64,000 bases of DNA from Anaerobranca californiensis DSM 14826 (GCF_900142275.1 NZ_FRAI01000005.1:1-64000); one strand, 5' to 3'. Shown: positions 32,591 through 42,076, counted from the first letter of the stretch. Made by a program: numbers and translations. The notes: generated by a model not told the origin, from the letters alone.

Positions 32591-33169
32591 TTGAATAATT
32601 TGGATATAGGGAAATTAAATGATATTTTAATAGAGCTTAATACTATAAAAATGGTGGAAGTAAAGAAAATTAAGGGAGCCGTTGAAAATACCGATGATTT
32701 ATCTTCCTTTTTATCTGATTGTCAAAAAAAGATATTGTATTTAGACAGGGCAATTCAATATTTTCAAGGTTTTTTAGAAGCTTGGAAATCTTATAATGAT
32801 GGAAACAAGGTAGAAAATGACGACCCGGTACAGAGAACGTCCTGGGTAGTTCATAATGATATCATTACTATAGCTATTAGAAGGCCTAACAGTAAATATG
32901 CAACTACTATTAGATTTTCTAAAGAATTAGGAAAAGAAATGTTAGATTTTATTTTAGATTTTATTGATAAAAGGGGATTTATTAAAAGGTCAGATATCCT
33001 CGCTGAGTTTGAAAAGAAGATAATAGAAACTACCTCTTATAACAGCACTTCTGCAGGGCAGGTAGTTTATGCCATGATCTTAGTTTTATTAAAAGAAGGG
33101 GTAATCATGTGTAGTGAACACAATAAGAGGGAGTATGTAAAAGGACATAACCAAACATCACTATTATAA
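32591..33169 (+). CDS. Unknown protein, 192 residues
   Basis: Not recognised. It is a soluble, mixed helical protein with no signal peptide. A segment near residues 75-100 (QRTSWVVHNDIITIAIRRPN) looks like a beta sheet, and the C-terminal third (FIKRSDILAEFEKKI to ALLKEGVI-like VLLKEGVIMCSEHN) resembles a winged-helix arrangement. The start is TTG 32591, nine bases after AGGGGAG; TTG 32582 is too close. The ribosome site is inside a hairpin. A bidirectional terminator follows. Confidence 0.7.
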   Translation: MNNLDIGKLNDILIELNTIKMVEVKKIKGAVENTDDLSSFLSDCQKKILYLDRAIQYFQGFLEAWKSYNDGNKVENDDPVQRTSWVVHNDIITIAIRRPNSKYATTIRFSKELGKEMLDFILDFIDKRGFIKRSDILAEFEKKIIETTSYNSTSAGQVVYAMILVLLKEGVIMCSEHNKREYVKGHNQTSLL

Positions 33170-33192
33170 AAAGACCTCAATTGAGGTCTTTT
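33169..33192. terminator. Bidirectional terminator
   Basis: A perfect palindrome of AAAAGACCTCAA and TTGAGGTCTTTT (33169-33192) lies between two convergent genes. Confidence 0.85.
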
Positions 33193-34979
33193 ATAAATTT
33201 CATAAATCTTCCTATAGAGTAAAGGATTAGTGGTTGTCTAGTTGTTATTTCTAAAGGATTTAAGGTTTTGTTTTTATAATACTTTTCCCTAGGATGGATT
33301 TCTTTCACTTCACCAAGGGAATAATTATAATCTTCATCTACTATTAGATAAATTATATTATCCTTTGTATTTCTAAAAGATAGATCGGTAATTAAATTTT
33401 CTTCTTTATAGATTAAATTAATAATTTCATCATAACCCATGTTAAATTTAGAATTTAACTCTTCAAGGTTAGAACTAGAAGGGTAGAGGAATAATGAATA
33501 CGTTTTATTTAAATCAACTGTTATTTTAAGATCAATAGTATCTTCTTTTATTTCCTTAATGAAAAATTCAACATCTACTACAATTTTGTCATTTAGTTTA
33601 TCAAAGGGTGATTCTTTTGGGATGGTATATTTGCTTTGGTATTCTAAAACGTGTTGGGAAAAGAATTGATAAGTTTCTGGGGCCCGTTCTTTAATTTCAG
33701 TTAAATTTTTAGCACCACCGAATAGTTTTAGTTCATCACTTAGAAAAAGTTGGGCAAAAAATTCTGCGAAATATTCTTCATGATAGTCAATAAAATATCG
33801 GGTATTAAGATAAGGGTTTTGGAACATCTTTGCCCCTTCTTTTTTCCTTAGCTCTTCAAATTCAGGGGTATTAGAAATATAGTTTAACAAGAAAAAATCT
33901 ACTCCATGGCCTAATTCATGTAATGCTGTAGCAGCAGGGTTATTTCTGTCAAGGCGGGTTACCATAAGTTTGTGGGAAGTACTGGTAATTCCCGAGGCTT
34001 GTGAGAGGGGGATACCCCTAATACTTCCACTTACATCTTTGAATTCCTCTTGTCTACCGATATTTCCAGTAATGAATCGGTGTTTTACTCCTAATGCAAC
34101 AAGAACTTCAAAAATGGAAATAGGTACAGATTCCATTTCTCTAATTATCCTTTTAATGGTATCGGGATTATAACTGTCGGGAAGTTCTAGATGCTGATAA
34201 AGGAGATATTTAAAATAGGTGTTTTCTGAACTTTTTTCAATAGTATCTATATGTTTTGCTAAAGGGGTAATCCTATTTATAGCTTCTTCATAGCTTTTCT
34301 CTAAAAGAACTTGTAGGTAATAGCGGCCAAGGGAAGGGGGGAGTTTAGCCCCATTGGGTAAAAAGAAGTTTTCAAAGGTTTTAAAATAGTTGCCTTCAAA
34401 CCACAATCCTCTATAATGAAGTTTGCCATTTAAAAATTCTTCACCATAGCCGTGTTTTAAGGCATTGACAAATTCTCCACTATATCGTAAATTACCATTT
34501 TCAAATAATTTTCCCTGACCATGGGGAAGTCCAAAGTTCCATCCACCTTGATAAAGAATTTGACCATCTTCTGCAAATTTAGTACCTTCACCGTGGTAGT
34601 GGCCATTTTTCCAATAACCTTTATATTTTATTTCTCCATTTGGATAAAAATCATATCCATATCCAGTAATAAAACCATTTTCCCAATTTCCTTCATATAA
34701 TAGGATTCCATTTTCATCATAATATTTACCATAACCGTGGGCTAAACCTTGATGGAATTCTCCATGATAAAATATAGTTCCATCGGGATAAAAAAGGGTT
34801 ATAGTATTATTACTAGATAAAGATTTGACATTTCCGTTTAAATAGTACAGGGTGTTCCCGGGATTTGGTAAGATAAAAGTAGAAGTTATAATGGCAGCGA
34901 TAATGATTAGGTATAATAGCAGTTTAGATTTTTTTCTTCTCCGCCTAGGAGAGAGCTCATAAAATAACTCTTGATTCAT
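33177..34979 (-). CDS. Membrane-anchored MORN-repeat protein with lethal-factor-like metalloprotease domain
   Basis: 600 residues. A basic N-terminus (RRRRKKSK) and one membrane helix (about 20-38) predict a large extracellular part. Residues about 53-195 hold six MORN-type repeats (FYPNGEIKYKGYWKNGHYHG style). After a helical linker, a zinc-protease domain shows HELGHGVDFF (His354) and a downstream glutamate in EYFAEFFAQLF (about 406), the pattern of anthrax-toxin lethal-factor-like (ATLF) peptidases. A third domain of about 130 residues (from IVVDVEFFIKEI) is unrecognised. The start is ATG 34979 behind AAAGGAG. The domain names rest on motif recognition; the substrate is unknown. Confidence 0.8.
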   Translation of the reverse strand: MNQELFYELSPRRRRKKSKLLLYLIIIAAIITSTFILPNPGNTLYYLNGNVKSLSSNNTITLFYPDGTIFYHGEFHQGLAHGYGKYYDENGILLYEGNWENGFITGYGYDFYPNGEIKYKGYWKNGHYHGEGTKFAEDGQILYQGGWNFGLPHGQGKLFENGNLRYSGEFVNALKHGYGEEFLNGKLHYRGLWFEGNYFKTFENFFLPNGAKLPPSLGRYYLQVLLEKSYEEAINRITPLAKHIDTIEKSSENTYFKYLLYQHLELPDSYNPDTIKRIIREMESVPISIFEVLVALGVKHRFITGNIGRQEEFKDVSGSIRGIPLSQASGITSTSHKLMVTRLDRNNPAATALHELGHGVDFFLLNYISNTPEFEELRKKEGAKMFQNPYLNTRYFIDYHEEYFAEFFAQLFLSDELKLFGGAKNLTEIKERAPETYQFFSQHVLEYQSKYTIPKESPFDKLNDKIVVDVEFFIKEIKEDTIDLKITVDLNKTYSLFLYPSSSNLEELNSKFNMGYDEIINLIYKEENLITDLSFRNTKDNIIYLIVDEDYNYSLGEVKEIHPREKYYKNKTLNPLEITTRQPLILYSIGRFMKFIKDLN

Positions 34980-35092
34980 CGTTAGTTCTCCTTTAGCCAA
35001 TATTTGTTTTTTGTTATTATTCTATTTAAATTATATCATTATCTTTTGTTATTATAAATATGGAAAAAAGTATAAAAAAATCAAATTACCTA

Positions 35093-35121
35093 TTGCATTT
35101 TTCTTTAACATGTTATATAAT
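35093..35121 (+). promoter_or_regulatory. Promoter of tRNA-Trp
   Basis: TTGCAT (35093-35098), 17 bases, TATAAT (35116-35121), 12 bases before the mature tRNA. Confidence 0.8.
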
Positions 35122-35133
35122 AAATTTTGTCGC

Positions 35134-35209
35134 AGGGGAGTAGCTCAATTGGTAGAGTAGTGGTCTCCAAAACCATTGGTTGCAGGTTCGAGTCCTGTCT
35201 CCCCTGCCA
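35134..35209 (+). tRNA. trnW: tRNA-Trp (anticodon CCA)
   Basis: 76 bases fold as a cloverleaf. The acceptor stem AGGGGAG pairs with CTCCCCT, the discriminator is G, and CCA is encoded. The anticodon stem GTGGT/ACCAT encloses CTCCAAA with anticodon CCA, and the T arm is GCAGG-TTCGAGT-CCTGT. It stands alone with its own promoter and terminator. Confidence 0.97.
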
Positions 35210-35242
35210 TAATTTTATTAATAATAACTTCAGAAATAAATT

Positions 35243-35270
35243 AAACTGACCTATATTGGTCAGTTTTTTT
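35243..35270 (+). terminator. Terminator after tRNA-Trp
   Basis: AAACTGACC (35243-35251) and GGTCAGTTT (35258-35266) around a six-base loop, then a T-run. Confidence 0.88.
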
Positions 35271-35306
35271 ATTTGGGCTTTATTTTGCTTGCACTGTAAC
35301 AATCAA

Positions 35307-35353
35307 TTGATAAATTACCATTTAAATAATTATTAATTGATGGTATAATTTAG
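35307..35353 (+). promoter_or_regulatory. Promoter/operator region of the toxin-antitoxin remnant
   Basis: TATAAT (35344-35349) is placed 26 bases before the small gene. An imperfect inverted repeat (AAATTACCAT near 35312 and ATGGTATAATTT near 35340) overlaps the -10. This fits autoregulation by an HTH antitoxin, but the -35 is poor. Confidence 0.4.
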
Positions 35354-35374
35354 ATAAAAGGAGGTAAAATATTA

Positions 35375-35635
35375 ATGAGTAACCCTAACAGTTATATCGC
35401 AAGTATAGAAGAAGTTATAGCATTCTTAAGAGAAATAAAACATATATTATCTTCAGAGGATTGTGAATTTGATATATTGCCTAAAAAGAAGTCTGAAGAT
35501 GATAGTGAGCCATATACTACTGTAAATACTATGTTAGATTTAAATTATGATATTGATGATGTAAAAAATGAAATTTTATCTTTAACTGAAAAAGAATATA
35601 TAGAAACAATAAAAGATGATAAAGATACTAGTTAA
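35375..35635 (+). CDS. MqsR-like toxin, apparently C-terminally truncated
   Basis: 86 residues. The segment YTTVNTMLDLNYDIDDVKNEILSLTEKEYIETIKDDKD fits the N-terminal half of MqsR-family mRNA interferases (compare the LSESDFYKSM region of E. coli MqsR). The family then normally continues for about 45 residues with beta strands that carry most of the RNase active site. Here the frame stops right after DDKDTS, and I find no continuation in any frame before 35689. It lies directly before an antitoxin-like gene and has a good AAAGGAGG site. It is probably inactive; a divergent short toxin is the alternative. Confidence 0.6.
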   Translation: MSNPNSYIASIEEVIAFLREIKHILSSEDCEFDILPKKKSEDDSEPYTTVNTMLDLNYDIDDVKNEILSLTEKEYIETIKDDKDTS

Positions 35636-35697
35636 AAATAAGCCGTACGAAAATTAACTACTAAAATAAAATATATTAGAAGGGGAGAGTGATTATT

Positions 35698-36729
35698 GTG
35701 AAAGAGGAAATTTTAAAAGAAATAAATTATGATTGTCCTTTTTGTAATAAAGAGCATAATATCCAGGTGAAAAAGAAAATTTCAAAGGCAAAAATTAAAG
35801 ACAAATTGGTTGAATATGAGCAAATAGTTTATTATTGCGTAGAAGAAGATGAAGATTTTGTGCCCAGTAAGATTATGGATGAAAACTTATTAAAAGCTAG
35901 AGATGCTTACAGGGCAAGTATGGGATTATTAACCTCAGAAGAAATAAAAAATATTAGAGAAATATATGGATTAACTCAAAAAGAATTTTCACATCTTTTA
36001 GGGTGGGGAGATGTAACTATTGGAAGATACGAAAAGAAATTAATACAAGATGAAACATATGATAGTGTTATGAGAATGATTCAAACAAACCCAGCTTATA
36101 CTTTAGAAATGTTAAAAAAACATAAGGAAAAATTTGATAGTAATAGATTTGAGCAAATAAAGGAAAATATTAAGAAAGTTATTAAATCTCAAGGGAATAC
36201 TATTTTTAAAATTCAAGAGATTAAAAATGCTTATATAGAATATGATGTTGAATCAGATTTTAATGGTTATAAGCTGATTGATATTGATAAAATTAATGCA
36301 GTAATTGGTTATTTTGCCCAATATATCAAACCTCTTTATAAGGTAAAATTAATGAAATTATTATGGTATACAGATGCATTATACTTTAAACGAAAAGGTA
36401 GATCTATGACAGGGTTAGTATATAAACATTTACCTATGGGAGCGGTACCTATAGCTTATAACGAATTACTTTATTTACCTGCAGTTAAAGTTGTTGAAGA
36501 GTTCTTTGATGATTTTATAGCTTATAAAATCTATCCTAATGAGGAAGTCAATCTTTCAATGTTCACTTTAGAAGAGATATCTGTACTAGATGAAATTGCA
36601 TCATATTTTAAGAATTTTAATACTAAAGAAATTGTTAATTATATGCATAACGAAGTTGCTTATCTTAAAACAGAAATAGATCAAATAATCCCATATTCAT
36701 TAGCAAAGCAATTAAAGAATTTAGAATAG
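35698..36729 (+). CDS. YgiT-type zinc finger/HTH/Panacea antitoxin
   Basis: 343 residues. An N-terminal zinc-finger-like CPFCNKEH (MqsA/YgiT style) is followed by a helix-turn-helix (about 75-135, GLTQKEFSHLLGWGDVTIGRYEKKL), then a Panacea/SocA-like domain (DUF4065, about 190-340, with KLMKLLWYTDALYFKRKGRSMTG-type core). Panacea-containing proteins act as general antitoxins for varied small toxins. The start is GTG 35698 behind GGGGAG. The partner upstream looks truncated, so this may be an orphan antitoxin. The HTH probably binds its own promoter. Confidence 0.82.
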   Translation: MKEEILKEINYDCPFCNKEHNIQVKKKISKAKIKDKLVEYEQIVYYCVEEDEDFVPSKIMDENLLKARDAYRASMGLLTSEEIKNIREIYGLTQKEFSHLLGWGDVTIGRYEKKLIQDETYDSVMRMIQTNPAYTLEMLKKHKEKFDSNRFEQIKENIKKVIKSQGNTIFKIQEIKNAYIEYDVESDFNGYKLIDIDKINAVIGYFAQYIKPLYKVKLMKLLWYTDALYFKRKGRSMTGLVYKHLPMGAVPIAYNELLYLPAVKVVEEFFDDFIAYKIYPNEEVNLSMFTLEEISVLDEIASYFKNFNTKEIVNYMHNEVAYLKTEIDQIIPYSLAKQLKNLE

Positions 36730-37129
<400 letters not shown>

Positions 37130-37234
37130 CTTTATTCCTCCAAAATTATTTTATATATTCCAATTGTTATTAATTTTCTATTCTAGATGTTTTAGTTTGT
37201 CCAATATACTATCCATTTATTCACTAATTAAAAA

Positions 37235-37905
<671 letters not shown>

Positions 37906-37908
37906 TTA

Positions 37909-38196
37909 CTAAAGTTTTGGGATTTTCAGGGTTTGTCCTACTCGAATAACATTGCCATTTAAATTATTGATTTGTCTTATCATGTTTATAAAACTTTCTT
38001 GTTCTACATTCCCTCTATATCTTTCACTGATTGACCAAATAGTATCTCCTTCAACTACTGTTATATTAAAGTATTGGATGGTTATTTTACTATAGTTGCT
38101 ACTTTGTGTTGAATTTTTACCTTCTAAAGAAGAAGCTACCCCTATAGATATTATTAATATCGATAAAATAGTTAGTGATATTATAAGTTTTTTCAT
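37909..38196 (-). CDS. yneA: YneA-like LysM cell-division suppressor
   Basis: 95 residues: an N-terminal membrane helix or signal (about 1-24) and a C-terminal LysM domain (about 45-95, VVEGDTIWSISERY to GQTLKIPKL). In B. subtilis YneA delays division during the SOS response and needs its membrane segment and LysM. It is divergent from lexA, and its promoter contains LexA boxes, so SOS induction is expected. The ATG follows GGAGG. Confidence 0.87.
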   Translation of the reverse strand: MKKLIISLTILSILIISIGVASSLEGKNSTQSSNYSKITIQYFNITVVEGDTIWSISERYRGNVEQESFINMIRQINNLNGNVIRVGQTLKIPKL

Positions 38197-38208
38197 AATA
38201 AAACCTCC

Positions 38209-38222
38209 CGAACAAATGTTTT
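38209..38222. promoter_or_regulatory. LexA box 1
   Basis: CGAACAAATGTTTT fits the Gram-positive SOS consensus CGAACRNRYGTTY. It lies just downstream of the yneA -10, near the transcription start. Confidence 0.85.
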
Positions 38223-38227
38223 ATTTT

Positions 38228-38256
38228 ATAATAGCATAAAACGTGTGTTCGGTCAA
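38228..38256 (-). promoter_or_regulatory. yneA-yneB promoter
   Basis: On the minus strand, TTGACC (38251-38256), 17 bases, TATTAT (38228-38233). LexA box 2 fills the spacer. Confidence 0.82.
38238..38251. promoter_or_regulatory. LexA box 2
   Basis: On the minus strand it reads CGAACACACGTTTT, a full match to the Gram-positive LexA consensus, placed between the -35 and -10 of yneA. Confidence 0.87.
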
Positions 38257-38276
38257 CGGTTTTTGCAGAAAAAAAT

Positions 38277-38290
38277 AGAACTAATGTTTG
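38277..38290. promoter_or_regulatory. Weaker LexA box 3, at the lexA promoter
   Basis: AGAACTAATGTTTG has the GAAC-N4-GTTT core but mismatches the consensus at the first base and after GAAC. It overlaps the lexA -35, so it could mediate autoregulation. Confidence 0.5.
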
Positions 38291-38315
38291 CATTTATGGA
38301 ATATTATGTTATAAT
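38288..38315 (+). promoter_or_regulatory. lexA promoter
   Basis: TTGCAT (38288-38293), 16 bases, TATAAT (38310-38315), about 28 bases before the ATG. Confidence 0.75.
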
Positions 38316-38343
38316 AAATTAAAAGGAGTTGGGAGGTTTTACT

Positions 38344-38967
38344 ATGGAATTATTTGAATTAACTGATCGACAAAAAGAAATATTAGAATTTATACAGTCC
38401 CAAGTTAAATTAAAAGGATATCCTCCTTCTGTTAGGGAAATAGGACTAGCCGTTGGTTTAAAATCAAGTTCTACAGTTCATGCCCATTTAGCAAAGTTAG
38501 AAGAATTAGGTTATATTAGAAGAGATCCTACAAAACCAAGGGCTATTGAATTATTATATGGTCAAAATGAAACTATTATCTCTAATCCAGGGGTGATTCA
38601 GGTTCCAGTAGTGGGAAAAGTAACTGCTGGTTTACCTATACTTGCTCAAGAAAATATTGAAGAATATTTTCCAGTACCTGAAAACTTCATCAAAGGTTCT
38701 TATAATACCTTTATGTTATCTGTTATTGGAGATAGTATGGTCAATGCAGGTATATTTGATGGCGATTTAGTCCTTGTTCAACAGACCAATCATGCCAATA
38801 ACGGAGATATAGTTGTAGCTTTAATTGAAGATGAAGCGACGGTTAAAAAGTTTTATAAAGAAAAAGATTATATTAGATTGCAGCCTGAAAATGAGCTATA
38901 TAAACCTATCTATGTTAAAAATCCCTTAATCTTAGGTAAAGTTATAGGTTTATTTAGGAGTCTTTAG
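38344..38967 (+). CDS. lexA: SOS repressor LexA
   Basis: 207 residues. The N-terminal winged helix (about 1-65, with [25 protein letters not shown]) is followed by an S24 peptidase domain. The self-cleavage site is Ala95-Gly96 (KVTAGLPI); the catalytic pair is Ser131 ([10 protein letters not shown]) and Lys168 (EATVKKF). RecA filaments trigger the cleavage. I start at ATG 38344 behind GGGAGG; an upstream ATG at 38329 lacks a site. It is divergent from yneA with three boxes in the gap. Confidence 0.97.
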   Translation: MELFELTDRQKEILEFIQSQVKLKGYPPSVREIGLAVGLKSSSTVHAHLAKLEELGYIRRDPTKPRAIELLYGQNETIISNPGVIQVPVVGKVTAGLPILAQENIEEYFPVPENFIKGSYNTFMLSVIGDSMVNAGIFDGDLVLVQQTNHANNGDIVVALIEDEATVKKFYKEKDYIRLQPENELYKPIYVKNPLILGKVIGLFRSL

Positions 38968-38976
38968 TTTCTCTTT

Positions 38977-39294
38977 TTAGATTTTATATTCAAAGGTAAA
39001 GGAAAATTTTCTATTTTCTATCCACCTCTTTACCAGTTTCTTAAAATATTTAATATGATTTAATTCTTCCATTAAAAAATTAGCTAATTCGATATAATCA
39101 TACTCTGCATGAATTAAGTAACTATCTTCCCTATCATCCACCAATCGTTTTAAAGTCCAATCCCATTGATGTACTTTTACTTCAATGGTGGTTGGATTTA
39201 TTAATTTAAAGTCTATCTTAATTTTTCTAGTTCTATATGGATTATTTTTTTCAATGGTGAATTTTTTTACCCGGGTTATTAACTTTTTAGCCAA
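38977..39294 (-). CDS. Unknown protein, 105 residues
   Basis: Not recognised. It is a basic protein with alternating strand-like segments (KKFTIEKNNPYRTRKIKIDF) and an aromatic patch (VKVHQWDWTLKRL), without membrane helices. TTG start behind AAAGGAGGG. It lies between lexA (convergent) and the ynbB-like gene, 42 bases after the latter, so it may be the last gene of that transcript. Confidence 0.65.
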   Translation of the reverse strand: MAKKLITRVKKFTIEKNNPYRTRKIKIDFKLINPTTIEVKVHQWDWTLKRLVDDREDSYLIHAEYDYIELANFLMEELNHIKYFKKLVKRWIENRKFSFTFEYKI

Positions 39295-39336
39295 AATAAT
39301 CCCTCCTTTATACCATTGTATTCAGGAGGGAAAATA

Positions 39337-40593
39337 TTATATACCTAATACATTATCAAAAGCTCTTGCTATAGCGATTTTACCGTGTTGGTATGTCAAG
39401 GAACCTTGAACATAACCTATATATGGCTCTTTAATTGGAGCATCTGCACTAAGCTCTATAGAGGCCCCTTGTATAAAAGTACCTGCTGCCATAATTACTG
39501 GGTTTTGATATCCCGGCAGTTGATCAGGAATTGGTGTAGAATAGGAATCTATTGGTGAATTATGTTGAATTTCTTGACAAAATTTAATTAACTTCTCTTT
39601 ATTATAAAAAATAATAGCTTGCACAATATCAGTTCTCTTCACATCAAACTTTGGATGAACATCAAACCCTAATCCTTCAGCTAAATAAGCAGTTAAAACA
39701 GAAACTTTTAGAGAGTCAGCTACCACCCTAGGGGCAATGAATAAACCTTGATAAAATGGTAGGTTAACATTTAAAGTTGCTCCTACTTCTTTTCCTAGAC
39801 CAGGTGCAGTAAGTTGTTCCGCTACCCTTTGGATTAATTCTTCTTTTCCTACAACATATCCTCCAGTATAAGCTAATCCCCCGCCGGGATTTTTTATTAA
39901 ACTACCGGTGATAATATCTGCTCCAACATCAGTTGGTTCAAGTTCTTCTGTAAATTCACCATAACAATTATCAACAAATATAATTATTTCTGGATTAATC
40001 CCTTTAACCATTTGGATTATTTCTGCCATTTCCTTAATAGTTATAGATTTATTAAGTGAATATCCTTTAGACCTTTGAATGGCAACCACCTTAGTATTTG
40101 GTGTAATTTCCCTCTTTATTCCTTGATAATCTATTTCACCATTAGGTAAAAAATTAACGTGGCTATATTCAACACCTTTTGCAATCAGTGATTGGGGATG
40201 CTCTACAATCCCAATAGTTTTTTCTAGGGTATCATAGGGTTTACCTGTTACATATAGAAGTTTATCTCCCCTTTTTAACAAAGCGAATAGGCATGCTGAT
40301 ATACAATGGGTTCCAGAGACAAATTGTTGTCTAACCAAAGCTGCTTCTGTATTAAAAATACTGGCATAAACATTATCTAATCCTTCTCTACCTAAATCCC
40401 CATATCCATAACCGGTGCTGCCCCATAGATGTCCTTCAGATATTTTATTTTTTTGGAACCCTTGTAAAACTTTAAATTGGTTATTTTCTGCTATATTTTC
40501 AATTTCCTTAAAAATATGGTGCAAATCTTTTTCACATTTATCTATTAACTCTTTTAATTTTTTGCTTTGTAATAGTTCTGTCCACTGTTTCAA
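39337..40593 (-). CDS. ynbB: YnbB-like PLP-dependent (methionine gamma-lyase family) protein
   Basis: 418 residues of the fold-type I PLP family often named aluminium-resistance or methionine-gamma-lyase-like. Motifs: HLWGSTGYGYGDLGREGLDN near 55, QFVSGTHCISACLFALLK near 90, IFVDNCYGEFTE with the PLP-ring Asp near 210, and the Schiff-base Lys in GSLIKNPGGGLAYTGGY near 235. The enzymatic substrate is not known. Its position after spoVK and a GTPase matches B. subtilis spoVK-ynbA-ynbB. TTG start behind GGAGGG. Confidence 0.88.
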   Translation of the reverse strand: MKQWTELLQSKKLKELIDKCEKDLHHIFKEIENIAENNQFKVLQGFQKNKISEGHLWGSTGYGYGDLGREGLDNVYASIFNTEAALVRQQFVSGTHCISACLFALLKRGDKLLYVTGKPYDTLEKTIGIVEHPQSLIAKGVEYSHVNFLPNGEIDYQGIKREITPNTKVVAIQRSKGYSLNKSITIKEMAEIIQMVKGINPEIIIFVDNCYGEFTEELEPTDVGADIITGSLIKNPGGGLAYTGGYVVGKEELIQRVAEQLTAPGLGKEVGATLNVNLPFYQGLFIAPRVVADSLKVSVLTAYLAEGLGFDVHPKFDVKRTDIVQAIIFYNKEKLIKFCQEIQHNSPIDSYSTPIPDQLPGYQNPVIMAAGTFIQGASIELSADAPIKEPYIGYVQGSLTYQHGKIAIARAFDNVLGI

Positions 40594-40656
40594 CTTATTA
40601 ACCCTCCAACTAATTTTTACCTAATTATACCATATTTTAAACCTTTATTCTAGAAG

Positions 40657-41271
40657 TTAAAAGGGTTTAAACCCATACATTTCTAGCCTTTTTAAGATTT
40701 TTTCTTTAATAGCTGTATCTCCTTCAAATTTTACAAAGATTTTCCGCAAGTTTAATACTTCAAGATTCAAAACATTAATTGCTATAATGTTTACCCTTAA
40801 CTCTTTAAAAACATTTAACAATTTACTTAAGTTACCAACTAAATCTAATGAGGTGACTTCTATTATTTCTCCAGGTTCATCAAAACCTATACTTTTACCA
40901 AATAGTTTTAAAATTTCTTTGTTAGGAATTATACCAGCTAGTTTTCCGTCTTGATAAACTACAGGTATAAATAAATATTTAGATCCTTTAAGAAGTTCTA
41001 ATAATTCCTCTAACAAACTTAATCCCCTTTCCTTTAATTCAACACCTTTAAAGGGTGTAAGGACTTCTGCTACTTTAATGTCTTTATTTCCGTTAATCAA
41101 ATGGCGATAGATGTCTAGCTTAGAAATGATCCCTAGATAAATTCCCTCTTTATTAATAACTGGGATATGATTGTATTTGTTTAGTTTATTTTCTAAAACA
41201 GCTGAGATTGATTCATCTTTAAAAGCAACAACCGGATTGGATATTAGCATTTTCTTTAAAATTACTTGCAT
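40657..41271 (-). CDS. CBS-pair/ACT domain protein
   Basis: 204 residues. Two CBS motifs (about 5-60, with NHIPVINKEGIYLGIISKLDI, and 70-125, with LFIPVVYQDGKLAGIIPNKEIL) form a Bateman module. It is followed by an ACT-like segment (about 135-204, EVTSLDLVGNLSKLLNVF). AcuB-like proteins have this layout and sense adenine nucleotides or amino acids. No enzyme domain is attached, so it is probably a regulatory subunit. The ATG follows AGGAGG. Confidence 0.85.
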   Translation of the reverse strand: MQVILKKMLISNPVVAFKDESISAVLENKLNKYNHIPVINKEGIYLGIISKLDIYRHLINGNKDIKVAEVLTPFKGVELKERGLSLLEELLELLKGSKYLFIPVVYQDGKLAGIIPNKEILKLFGKSIGFDEPGEIIEVTSLDLVGNLSKLLNVFKELRVNIIAINVLNLEVLNLRKIFVKFEGDTAIKEKILKRLEMYGFKPF

Positions 41272-41358
41272 AAAAATTCCTCCTTTAAAAAAATTATTTT
41301 TTACTTATATATAATATTCTAATAATTTATCTTTTTTCCTTCAAAGAACTAAAGATTT

Positions 41359-41550
41359 TCATAATTTTTTTACATATTGATTACAAATAGGACATTGGGA
41401 AAACATATTAGCTTTCATCCTTAATACTGTCTTGCTTTCCTGGTAACCGATTTTTTCACCTTGGGCTTTACCAATCCTTCTTCCTAAAGCATAGCCTAAC
41501 AGAAAAATGGTGTTAACGCTTATAAAGATTATAATTATCTTTTCTAACAT
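41359..41550 (-). CDS. Small membrane protein with CxxC, 63 residues
   Basis: Not recognised as a named family. One N-terminal membrane helix (about 4-21, IIIIFISVNTIFLLGYALG) is followed by a basic linker and a C-terminal CPICNQYVKKL that could bind zinc or be redox-active. It overlaps the end of the upstream membrane-protein gene by 38 bases, suggesting translational coupling. Confidence 0.6.
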   Translation of the reverse strand: MLEKIIIIFISVNTIFLLGYALGRRIGKAQGEKIGYQESKTVLRMKANMFSQCPICNQYVKKL

Positions 41551-42076
41551 ATAACCGCCCCCTGTAAATAAAATATGTTTGGATTATAGAGTATGCAATT
41601 ACAGACATAAAGGCATACTGATAATCTAAATAAAACAATAAAAGGAGGAAATTAAGTGCTACTATACCAACTTCTACAAAACCAAATTTTCTAGCTAGAT
41701 TTTTTCCAAACTCATCTATCTTGTAATCTAATAGGTCATCAGAGAGATTGATAAATAACATTAAGATTATATAATATAAAAATGTTTTAAATCCAAATAC
41801 AAAAAAACCGACAATTAAAATTAGAATACTTTCAAAGATACCCTTTAAGTTAAATAAATAATGTATTTTAAGTTTATCTAACATTCCTATGGCATAAGCT
41901 GCCCATAAACAGGCTATTGCTACATTTTTATTGAGGAGTACAGCACAACTAGTAACAAGGAGATAATAGGGAAAATGTTCAAATATCCCTTCCCCATCAT
42001 TGATATCATCCATATATTTTATAACTACACCTATAAATAAGAAAGATAGAAATGTTTTAAATAAGTTTATTAACAT
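41513..42076 (-). CDS. Unknown multi-pass membrane protein, 187 residues
   Basis: Not recognised. Six or so hydrophobic segments; acidic loops (MDDINDGEGIFEHFP, and NLSDDLLDYKIDEFG with several Asp). Asp-rich loops in membrane proteins sometimes mark UbiA-like prenyltransferase or phosphotransferase sites, but I cannot support such a call. ATG behind GAGGTG, overlapping the end of the GTPase gene by 20 bases, so the two are probably co-translated. Confidence 0.65.
   Translation of the reverse strand: MLINLFKTFLSFLFIGVVIKYMDDINDGEGIFEHFPYYLLVTSCAVLLNKNVAIACLWAAYAIGMLDKLKIHYLFNLKGIFESILILIVGFFVFGFKTFLYYIILMLFINLSDDLLDYKIDEFGKNLARKFGFVEVGIVALNFLLLLFYLDYQYAFMSVIAYSIIQTYFIYRGRLYVRKDNYNLYKR

Noticed and set aside
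35134..35209. tRNA-Trp as an integration site for an island
   Set aside because: No copy of the tRNA 3' end was noticed downstream, and no integrase gene is adjacent.
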